Shown here piece by piece: positions 8,396 through 14,187 of a stretch of DNA of 14,187 bases. The position numbers were made by a program, and so were the translations under genes. The stretch is taken from positions 1 to 14,187 of the forward strand of contig CAIXMC010000140.1 in NCBI GenBank assembly GCA_903920405.1, written 5' to 3'. The DNA is from an uncultured beta proteobacterium. GTDB taxonomy: Bacteria > Pseudomonadota > Gammaproteobacteria > Burkholderiales > Burkholderiaceae_C. The notes under the pieces are model-generated. The model was given only the letters and a program-made list of their open reading frames with translations. It was not told where the DNA came from and ran no database searches. Numbering within the stretch: position 1 is the first letter of the stretch; each line of letters begins with the position of its first letter.

Positions 8396-8701
8396 CTATT
8401 CAGACCTCTTTGTAACCACCACGAAAACATCATCATTTTTGAACAGTTCCAAATTATCGCCAATGCCAGCCGTGTCTGTCGTGAAATTGGCAGATTGCCC
8501 ACTCAAAATAGTAAAAGTCTTGAAGCTGTGAAACAAATTGTTGCCTGACAGCTTGCCATAAGTTTGCGGAATAAGAAAATTAGGACCTGCCAGCGTTTGT
8601 GCAGCTTATCCCAAGCTGGCATCCGTCTTGATTTGAGCATAACCCCCGACAGAAAAAAGAATAACAAGAACACCCAGACAGGTGACAGTGATTTTTTTCA
8701 T
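8396..8701 (-). pseudogene. Relic of a two-partner-secretion exoprotein (filamentous-haemagglutinin N-terminal type)
   Basis: From ATG at 8701 the minus strand encodes a signal peptide (MKKITVTCLGVLVILFSVGG) and KTDASLG, then a TAA at 8606-8608. In the same frame it continues AAQTLAGPNFLIPQTYGKLS, then GNNLFHSFKTFTILSGQSANFTTDTAGI, given here as GNNLFHSF and KTFTILSGQSANFTTDT. NLFHSF with a following F.I..G..A.FT is the hallmark of the TPS/haemagglutination-activity domain recognised by TpsB transporters. Normal proteins continue for hundreds to thousands of residues; this one passes to an unrelated GDNLELFKNDDVFVVVTKRSE tail and stops at 8396, directly before the rlmI start. The stop needs only one change from CAA. 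I infer a remnant left by deletion of a large exoprotein gene. Confidence 0.75.
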
Positions 8702-8790
8702 AGCCAATTTCCAATAGACTTTAATGGAAACCTATTCTTTAATAATTACCCAGGCCAAACACCATCCTCTCGACCGTGGGACAATTCCTT

Positions 8791-10872
8791 ATGCACTTAT
8801 TATTTGAAGAATCCGGAAAAATCCTGACGGGTCGGGTATTGTCCCAGTCCGATGTTTCAACGCAGGTTGAGCAAGACAGCGGTAAACGCGTCAAAGTCAA
8901 GGCAGTCAACATTTTGCTGAAATTGGATCTGTCTGATCCCGCCTCATGGATGGCAGAGGCCACAGAACTCAGTCATGGCATTGAGCTTGATATAGCTTGG
9001 GAATTTGCACCCGATGACGAGTTTGGCTTTGCCGATTTGGCGCGGGAGTATTTTTCAGCCCACGCCACGCCCCTTGAGCAAGCCGCCATGATGTTGGCAC
9101 TTTATAACGCGCCGCATTATTTTCGTCGTGCGGGCAAAGGGCGCTTTCGCAAGGCTGCCGCTGATATTGTGGCGCAGGCAATCGTAGCCATTGAAAAGAA
9201 AAAGCAGACTACCCTGCAAATTCAGGAATGGGTCACGTCCTTGAGCGAAGGGCAGTGCCCGCCACCCATTCGTGACCAACTCTACAAAATCCTGTTCAAG
9301 CCCGACAAAAACGCTCCTGAATACAAGGCCGTGGTCGGGGCCTCTCGCGCCACACATCTGGGGCCGCTTGATGTGCTCATCAAAGCTGGAGCCATTGATT
9401 CACCTTATCAATTTCACTGGCGGCGTTTTTTACTGGAAAACTTTCCCAAGGGGACAGGGTTTACCACGCACGATGTGCCCTTCATCACCGATGAACTGCC
9501 GCTGTCTGCTGCCCGTGCATTTTCGATTGATGACTCTTCTACCACCGAGATTGATGATGCGCTATCGGTTCAGGGTTTGGGTACGGGCAAAGTTTTGATG
9601 GGCATTCACATTGCAGCACCGGGCTTGGCTATTTTGCCCGGCAGTGCGTTAGACCAGTTGTGCCGTACACGTTTGTCCACCGTCTATATGCCAGGTCACA
9701 AAATCACCATGCTCCCCGATGAAGTGGTACAAAACTACACGTTGATGGAAGGTCAGGATTGCCCGGCGGTGTCTTTGTATTTGACATTGGATGAAGCTAC
9801 GCTGGACATCACAGCCACCCAGACCCAGCTTGAGCGGGTTCACATTGAATCCAATTTACGTCACGAACAGTTGGATGCTGTGGTCACCAAAGACTGGCTG
9901 GAACGCCCGGACTTTATCCATGAAATTGACCCCCAGCCCTTGCTGCATAAGCGTAGGCAGCTCTCATTTTTATATCGATTAGCCCAACATTTGAAGACCC
10001 AACGCGAGATCATTCGTGGCAAACCCGAAAACTTTTCCCGACCTGAGTACACCTACCAACTCCTTGGTCATGCCAATGCCGCTGCAAAAGAGTGGGAAGA
10101 TAACCAACCCGATGGCACAGAGACGGTTCATATTGGTGAACGAGTGCGTAGCACACCCCTCAATTTGATTGTGTCTGAGGCCATGATTTTGGCCAACAGC
10201 ACTTGGGGGGGATGGTTGGCTGAACTGGGTGTGCCGGCCATTTACCGCAGTCAAACCTCAATGGCACCCGGCGTGAAGGTGCGAATGGGCACCAAGGCAT
10301 TGATTCATGCGGGTATGGGCGTGAAAAGCTATGCCTGGAGCAGCTCGCCATTGCGTCGCTACACCGACTTGGTGAACCAGTGGCAAATCATTGCCTGCGC
10401 CCGCTATGGCAAAACCGCAGCGCTGGCCGCACCGTTCAAGCCCAAAGATGCTGATTTGTTTGCCATCATCTCCAGCTTTGATGCGGCGTACTCGTCTTAC
10501 AAAGATTTTCAAAATGCTATTGAGCGATTCTGGATTTTGAAATATGTGCAGCAGCAGGGCATTGTGGAAGTTGAAGCCACCTTGTTCAAAGACAACTTGG
10601 TGCGGGCAGACCATTTGCCTTTGGTGATGTTGGTCGCAGGGGCACAAAACCTGCCACGCTGGTCGCGTGTGATGGTTCGCTTGGGCGATATTGACCTTGT
10701 GTCGCTCAATGTGTATGGCACCGTGACGGCAAGGCTTGATGCGACCGAGGATGCCAGTGCCTCAGACGACGAGCAGGAAGACGACACACTTGCCGGTCCG
10801 ATTGCCATTTGCGTCGATGTCAGTGACACAGAACCCGCAAGCCCTCCCACTGGCGATTTTTCGGCCTCATGA
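8791..10872 (+). CDS. RNB-domain 3'-5' exoribonuclease (RNase II/R family)
   Basis: This family degrades single-stranded RNA processively from the 3' end with Mg2+ in the cytoplasm. Numbering from the ATG at 8791 (693 residues), the RNB core begins near 235. SIDDSSTTEIDDALSV supplies the metal-binding Asp residues D247/D248 and D255/D256, and SPLRRYTDLVNQ holds the catalytic Arg pair R522/R523. The N-terminal part (FEESGKILTGRVLSQ, then VEQDSGKRVKVKAVNILLK) is the cold-shock-like start seen in Burkholderiales RNB proteins, rather than the E. coli RNase R layout. The C-terminal S1-like domain is short and ends in an acidic tail (DATEDASASDDEQEDD). A GTG at 8776 would add five residues, but MHLLFEESGK fits the family start better. 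Its stop overlaps the next ATG (ATGA), so the genes are coupled. Confidence 0.92.
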   Translation: MHLLFEESGKILTGRVLSQSDVSTQVEQDSGKRVKVKAVNILLKLDLSDPASWMAEATELSHGIELDIAWEFAPDDEFGFADLAREYFSAHATPLEQAAMMLALYNAPHYFRRAGKGRFRKAAADIVAQAIVAIEKKKQTTLQIQEWVTSLSEGQCPPPIRDQLYKILFKPDKNAPEYKAVVGASRATHLGPLDVLIKAGAIDSPYQFHWRRFLLENFPKGTGFTTHDVPFITDELPLSAARAFSIDDSSTTEIDDALSVQGLGTGKVLMGIHIAAPGLAILPGSALDQLCRTRLSTVYMPGHKITMLPDEVVQNYTLMEGQDCPAVSLYLTLDEATLDITATQTQLERVHIESNLRHEQLDAVVTKDWLERPDFIHEIDPQPLLHKRRQLSFLYRLAQHLKTQREIIRGKPENFSRPEYTYQLLGHANAAAKEWEDNQPDGTETVHIGERVRSTPLNLIVSEAMILANSTWGGWLAELGVPAIYRSQTSMAPGVKVRMGTKALIHAGMGVKSYAWSSSPLRRYTDLVNQWQIIACARYGKTAALAAPFKPKDADLFAIISSFDAAYSSYKDFQNAIERFWILKYVQQQGIVEVEATLFKDNLVRADHLPLVMLVAGAQNLPRWSRVMVRLGDIDLVSLNVYGTVTARLDATEDASASDDEQEDDTLAGPIAICVDVSDTEPASPPTGDFSAS

Positions 10873-11723
10873 ATCTGCGATCTTTGAGCACACTACAGTG
10901 GGCATTGGGTGTGTCGTTGGCTGTCCATGCCGTATTGCTGAGCGTTCGCTTCGTGAACCCCGAAGCCTTTCATCGGGCATTTAAGGACACACCATTGGAA
11001 GTGATTTTGGTCAATGCCCGCAGCCAGGATCACTCAGAAAAAGCCCAGGCCATTGCCCAGGCCAATCTGGCCGGTGGCGGTGATGCGTTGCAGGGTCTCG
11101 CCACCAGCCCAACACCGTCAGACATGATGACCTACCACGGTCAAGACAATGAAGACGCCCTTCAGCACCAGATTTCAGCCCTGGAGGAGCAACAAAGGCA
11201 ACTCTTGACGCAAATCAGAGGCAGCATCGCAGCCCTGTCGCGAGCGAATCCCCAACCCAGTACACCCACGCCAGTGCCTGTGCAACAGACGCGCAAAGAG
11301 CGCCAATTGATGCAATTGCTGGCCGAAATTGAACGGCGCGTCCAACTGGAAAATGCCCGTCCCAAAAAGCACTACGTCAGCCCTTCCACGCGCGAAGCGG
11401 TCTATGCTGTGTATTACGACCATTTGCGAAGCACCATTGAAAAAAAGGGAACCGAGAATTTTCCACAAGTAAACGGCCAAAAACTGTACGGCGAACTGAT
11501 CATGTCCATCACCGTCAATTCAAAAGGTCAGGTGGTGGAAACCCGAATTGAGCAACGCTCAGGTGTGCGTGCCCTTGATCGTTACGCACAGGTCATTGTG
11601 CGAAGCGCAGCCCCTTTTGGCCATTTCAACAAAGCCATGCGCCATCAGTCCGACCAGATTGTGGTTATTTCACGCTTCAAATTCACACGCGATGAAACCC
11701 TCGATATCAAAACCCAACCGTAA
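10869..11723 (+). CDS. TonB/TolA-like energy-transducer protein
   Basis: The 284-residue protein has a short cytoplasmic start, one N-terminal transmembrane helix (about 9-27, LQWALGVSLAVHAVLLSVRF) with the SLAVH pattern typical of TonB, and a periplasmic coiled coil (about 96-123, EEQQRQLLTQI). A Pro-rich linker (NPQPSTPTPVPV) follows, then a C-terminal TonB-like domain (about 190-275) with YGELIMSITVNSKGQVVETRI and RYAQVIVRSAAPFG. TonB proteins pass proton-motive force energy from ExbBD to outer-membrane receptors; no ExbB/ExbD or receptor genes are in the window. Its start overlaps the RNB stop and aroE follows after 27 bp. It could have a TolA-like or envelope role rather than iron uptake; which is not decidable here. 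Confidence 0.85.
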   Translation: MNLRSLSTLQWALGVSLAVHAVLLSVRFVNPEAFHRAFKDTPLEVILVNARSQDHSEKAQAIAQANLAGGGDALQGLATSPTPSDMMTYHGQDNEDALQHQISALEEQQRQLLTQIRGSIAALSRANPQPSTPTPVPVQQTRKERQLMQLLAEIERRVQLENARPKKHYVSPSTREAVYAVYYDHLRSTIEKKGTENFPQVNGQKLYGELIMSITVNSKGQVVETRIEQRSGVRALDRYAQVIVRSAAPFGHFNKAMRHQSDQIVVISRFKFTRDETLDIKTQP

Positions 11724-11750
11724 TCATTACTTGTTATCTCCACGGTTTTT

Positions 11751-12584
11751 ATGGATAAAGATCATTATTGCGTAATGGGAAACCCGGTAGCGCACAGTCG
11801 CTCACCCTGGATTCACGCCCGTTTTGCCGAACTGACCGGCCAGACGCTTTTATATGACAAGCGTGAAATACCCCTGGATGGTTTTGGTGCTGGCCTGAGG
11901 GCGTTTATCCAGGAAGGCGGGCGCGGCTGCAACATCACCGTTCCCTTCAAATTTCAGGCAGCATCCCTGGCTACTCGATTGAGCCAACGCGCCGTGCTGG
12001 CAAAAGCATCCAACACACTCACTTTCGATGGCGAATGTATTCTGGCCGACAACACCGATGGCATAGGATTGGTCCATGACATTGAGCAAGGGGCAGGTCA
12101 GGCTCTTCAAGGTCTGCACATCTTGCTGATCGGCGCAGGTGGCGCGGCAGCAGGTGTTCTGGGCAGTTTGCTCGATACACAGCCTGCCCACATCAGCATT
12201 GCCAACCGCACCTTGCAAAAAGCCACTGACCTCGTCGTGCGACATCAATCCCTGGCATCGCTACATAAAACGAAGCTATCAGCGCATAGCCTGCAAGGGC
12301 TGGAGGGCAATTTTGATGTCATCATCAACGCCACCAGCTCCAGCCTTCAGGGAGACGATGTGCCTGTTGATGCGCGGGTGTTAAAGCCGGGCGCATTGGC
12401 TTACGACATGATGTATGGCCAAAGCGTAAAGGGTTTTATGGCTTGGGCACAGCAGCACGGTGCGCGACCTCGTGATGGTTTGGGCATGCTGGTGGAACAA
12501 GCCGCCGAATCCTTTTTCATCTGGCGCGGGTGCCGCCCGCCCGCTGCTCAAGTGCTCTCTGAATTACGCCAGTGGGTGGGATGA
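11751..12584 (+). CDS. aroE: Shikimate dehydrogenase
   Basis: AroE reduces 3-dehydroshikimate to shikimate with NADPH in aromatic amino-acid synthesis. The 277-residue protein has the substrate-binding SRSP (16-19), NITVPFK with catalytic K67, ASNTL (N88), DNTDG with catalytic D103, the NADP-binding glycine loop GAGGAA (128-133) followed by ANRT (cofactor-phosphate loop, 151-154), INATSS and DGLGMLVEQAA (242-252). Residues around 172-189 (within HKTKLSAHSLQGLEGNFD) are encoded by sequence matching the interspersed repeat also found in rlmI and at 13466. The stop overlaps the mtgA start (ATGA). I see no clear Shine-Dalgarno sequence before the ATG. Confidence 0.97.
   Translation: MDKDHYCVMGNPVAHSRSPWIHARFAELTGQTLLYDKREIPLDGFGAGLRAFIQEGGRGCNITVPFKFQAASLATRLSQRAVLAKASNTLTFDGECILADNTDGIGLVHDIEQGAGQALQGLHILLIGAGGAAAGVLGSLLDTQPAHISIANRTLQKATDLVVRHQSLASLHKTKLSAHSLQGLEGNFDVIINATSSSLQGDDVPVDARVLKPGALAYDMMYGQSVKGFMAWAQQHGARPRDGLGMLVEQAAESFFIWRGCRPPAAQVLSELRQWVG
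12266..12314 (+). repeat. Interspersed repeat copy within aroE
   Basis: The stretch contains CGAAGCTATC, GCGCATAGCC and AAGGGCTGGAGG followed by ATTTT. The coding strand of rlmI has the parallel order CATAGCTGCC, GCAAGAGCC and AAGGGCTAGAGG followed by ATTT. The two are in different codon phases, so shared protein function does not explain the likeness. Confidence 0.5.
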
Positions 12585-13351
12585 CATCTTTTCTGCGTTG
12601 GCTGATATGGGTGGCTGTGGCTGGCATATTGCTGCAGCTTTTTTTTGTTGCGCGCATTACGACCATGTTGGTGATTAACCCTCAATCCACAGCCTTTGAA
12701 CGATCAGAAGCCTGGCGTGTGGCTACAGAAAAAGGCAGCTTGCGCTGGCGTCAGCAATGGACACCTTACGCGCAAATTTCCGACAAACTCAAACGTGCAG
12801 TCATTGCCAGTGAAGACGACGGTTTTGCCAACCATGACGGTGTCGATTGGAACGCACTTGAAAAGGCTTGGCAAAAAAACATGAAAGCACAAGCCTTGGC
12901 GGCCAAAGCACAGGCACGCGTTTTAACCAACCTGTCTGCCCAAAAAAACAAGATAACACCCTCACAGCCTGTCAAAGTACCCAAAGTGATAGGCGGCTCC
13001 ACCATCACCCAGCAGTTGGCCAAAAACCTGTTTTTATCGGGCGAGCGAACATTGTTGCGCAAAAGCCAGGAATTTGTACTGACACTGTTGCTGGAAGTCA
13101 TTTTGGACAAACCCCGCATTTTGGAAATTTACCTCAACAGTGTGGAATGGGGTGAAGGCATTTTTGGCGCAGAAGCTGCCGCCCTGCACTACTATCAAAA
13201 ACCTGCCGCACAATTGAGCAGCTTCGAAGCAGCACGACTCGCCGTGATGCTTCCCCGCCCCAAATACTTTGAAAAAATGCCCCATTCCAGTTATGTGGCA
13301 GGACGAGCGGCCACCATTGCACGTCGCATGGAAAGCGCATCATTGCCATGA
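12581..13351 (+). CDS. mtgA: Monofunctional biosynthetic peptidoglycan transglycosylase
   Basis: MtgA polymerises lipid II glycan chains at the inner membrane (glycosyltransferase family 51). Numbered from the ATG at 12581 (256 residues): a transmembrane anchor at about 5-30 and the first catalytic motif EDDGFANHDG with Glu78 (ExxxFxxHxG pattern, positions 78-87). GGSTITQQLAKN (138-149), the RKSQEFVLTLLLE helix and EIYLNSVEWGEGIFGAEAAA (182-201) complete the fold. A Lys/Ala/Gln-rich insertion of about 35 residues (roughly 100-135) separates the first two motifs. I recall similar insertions in Comamonadaceae MtgA. The ATG overlaps the aroE stop; a GTG at 12572 would add three residues. This gene ends the plus-strand cluster. 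Confidence 0.96.
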   Translation: MTSFLRWLIWVAVAGILLQLFFVARITTMLVINPQSTAFERSEAWRVATEKGSLRWRQQWTPYAQISDKLKRAVIASEDDGFANHDGVDWNALEKAWQKNMKAQALAAKAQARVLTNLSAQKNKITPSQPVKVPKVIGGSTITQQLAKNLFLSGERTLLRKSQEFVLTLLLEVILDKPRILEIYLNSVEWGEGIFGAEAAALHYYQKPAAQLSSFEAARLAVMLPRPKYFEKMPHSSYVAGRAATIARRMESASLP

Positions 13352-13370
13352 TCTTAAGATTCCTCAAGTG
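13349..13370. repeat. Sequence resembling an end of the 327-564 element, directly after mtgA
   Basis: TGATCttaaGATTCCTCAagtga follows the mtgA stop, compared with TGATCctaGATTCCTCAgttga at the end of the element at 566-545. GATTCCTCA is identical, and in both cases the TGA is the stop codon of the gene it follows. No convincing second end of the same sequence is visible; a different 10-bp inverted pair (AAGTGATGTG 13366-13375 and CACATCACTT 13580-13589) spans the intergenic region. Confidence 0.4.
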
Positions 13371-13390
13371 ATGTGAAATTCTCTGTAGCT

Positions 13391-13419
13391 TGAAGAAGCG
13401 GCTTCCAGCCGCTTCTTCA
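13391..13419. other. Strong hairpin in the mtgA / ABC-ATPase convergent intergenic region
   Basis: TGAAGAAGCGGCT pairs perfectly with AGCCGCTTCTTCA across a TCC loop (13-bp stem). No T-run follows on either strand, so it resembles a REP-type palindrome more than a classic terminator, though it could still end both convergent transcripts. A second small palindrome, GGCGAAcataTTCGCC, lies at about 13527-13542. Confidence 0.6.
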
Positions 13420-13465
13420 GTAGGCAAGATGCCCGCGCTCCCATATGTGAGTTTTTTGGTATAAC

Positions 13466-13525
13466 AAATTGGCCTCTAGCCCCCGTCCTGCTTGCATAGT
13501 TAGCTATTTTTTTAATAGTAAAAAT
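13466..13525. repeat. Interspersed repeat copy between mtgA and the ABC-ATPase gene
   Basis: This is the intergenic copy of the family found in rlmI and aroE: GGCCTCTAGCCC, then CTTGCATAGTTAGCTAT, then a T-run and AATAG that pairs back with CTATT. It is the best reference copy in the window because no coding constraint applies. Confidence 0.6.
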
Positions 13526-13583
13526 GGGCGAACATATTCGCCAAACTCGTCTCTTTGTATGCGGCCAAGTTGGCTGCTCCACA

Positions 13584-14187
13584 TCACTTTAAATCGCACC
13601 CGCCCAAATAGGCTTCACGCACGCTTGCATCTGCGCGTAGGGCATCAGGAGTGTCAAAAGCCAGCAGTTCACCTTGCACCAGCACGGCGATTTTGTCAGC
13701 CAGGTCAAAAACAACACCCATGTCGTGCTCTATCGTCACAAGCGTTTTACCTTGGGTGGCACGGCGGATCAGGCTGATCATGTGCTCAGTTTCAGACCGG
13801 CTCATGCCTGACGTGGGTTCGTCTAGCAAAATCACACGGGCATCACAGGCGAGGGTCATGCCCAATTCAAGCACACGCTGTGCTGCATGGGTCAGATTCA
13901 AAGCCTGTACATGGCGTTTGTGATCGAGTTTTACCAGATGCATCAGTTCTGTAGCGCGGTCATTGGCATCATTTAAGTGAGCCAAAAATTTGAACAAAGT
14001 GTATCGGTAGCCCAAACTCCACAGCACAGCACAGCGCAAGTTTTCAAAAACACTAAGGTTTGGAAAAATGTTGCTTCTTTGAAAGCTGCGAGATAGCCCC
14101 ATTCTATTGATTTCATACGGTTTTTTTCTATCTATACGGTGACCATGAAGCCAAATCTGGCCACTGCTGGGGATACATCGACCGCTC
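13584..14187 (-). CDS. ABC transporter ATP-binding protein, LivG-like (5' end outside window)
   Basis: About 200 C-terminal residues of a branched-chain-amino-acid-type ABC ATPase are present; the frame is open to the window edge, so the N-terminus and Walker A are missing. Visible are SSGQIWLHG, the Q-loop region MGLSRSFQ followed by NIFPNLSVFENL, Walker B VILLDEPTSGMS (with D-loop) and the H-loop switch IEHDMGVVFDLADKIAVL. The C-terminal VREAYLGG is typical of LivG. The signature is LTHAAQRVLELGMTLA instead of LSxGxQ, as in a subset of LivG relatives. Substrate-binding and permease genes, if present, lie beyond 14187. An internal ATG at 14102 is not a likely start because the homologous sequence continues upstream of it. 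Confidence 0.9.
   Translation of the reverse strand, partial: SGRCIPSSGQIWLHGHRIDRKKPYEINRMGLSRSFQRSNIFPNLSVFENLRCAVLWSLGYRYTLFKFLAHLNDANDRATELMHLVKLDHKRHVQALNLTHAAQRVLELGMTLACDARVILLDEPTSGMSRSETEHMISLIRRATQGKTLVTIEHDMGVVFDLADKIAVLVQGELLAFDTPDALRADASVREAYLGGCDLK

Noticed and set aside
8776..8790. GTG start for the RNB nuclease
   Set aside because: It adds GQFL-type residues not typical of the family; MHLLFEESGK from the ATG at 8791 fits better.

Overview
The window reads as a chromosomal segment of a betaproteobacterium in Burkholderiales, most likely Comamonadaceae (Rhodoferax/Polaromonas-like). I infer this from family resemblance, not from a search. The signs are a Comamonadaceae-style HslV start (MEQFHG before the catalytic Thr, plus an expanded loop after SVRR), a DksA with a single remaining zinc-finger cysteine, the gene order RNB nuclease / TonB-like protein / aroE / mtgA, and a short interspersed repeat (GGCCTCTAGCCC...CTTGC...AGCTAT) of a kind I associate with that family.

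Left region (1-2267) is decayed accessory DNA. On the minus strand lie a solute-binding-protein pseudogene that has lost its middle (564-1006) and the start of a membrane-sensor gene with a frameshift (1-328). Between them is a transposase-less element of about 240 bp with near-perfect 24-bp terminal inverted repeats (327-564). An alpha/beta-hydrolase (lipase-like) gene follows (1221-1844, minus), surrounded by four copies of a motif containing GGATATGGTCAACA.

Core region A (2268-7053, all minus) is a proteostasis/stress block transcribed right to left: dksA, a large two-STAS-domain protein, hslV, hslU. The DksA has a long N-terminal extension carrying a (Val-Pro)n tract encoded by a hexanucleotide repeat. 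A 19-bp RNA hairpin that pairs completely only in the sense transcript sits directly after dksA.

Core region B (7214-8701, minus) holds rlmI (23S rRNA m5C methyltransferase). Immediately upstream is a small, previously easy-to-miss pseudogene of a two-partner-secretion (filamentous-haemagglutinin-type) exoprotein start, whose last codons run into the rlmI ribosome-binding site.

Core region C (8791-13351, plus) is a compact cluster: RNB-family exoribonuclease, TonB/TolA-like envelope protein, aroE, mtgA, with two ATGA stop/start overlaps. It is closed by a structured convergent intergenic region (13352-13583) with hairpins, a copy of the interspersed repeat and a sequence resembling the end of the left-hand element. 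The window ends in a 5'-truncated LivG-type ABC ATPase (minus).

The most interesting points are the interspersed repeat being present inside two housekeeping coding sequences (rlmI and aroE) as well as between genes; the small inverted-repeat element whose ends supply stop, Shine-Dalgarno and start signals to the flanking genes; the repeat motif around the lipase gene; and the sense-strand-specific hairpin after dksA. I see no convincing new defence or biosynthetic system, and no RNA genes or CRISPR arrays.
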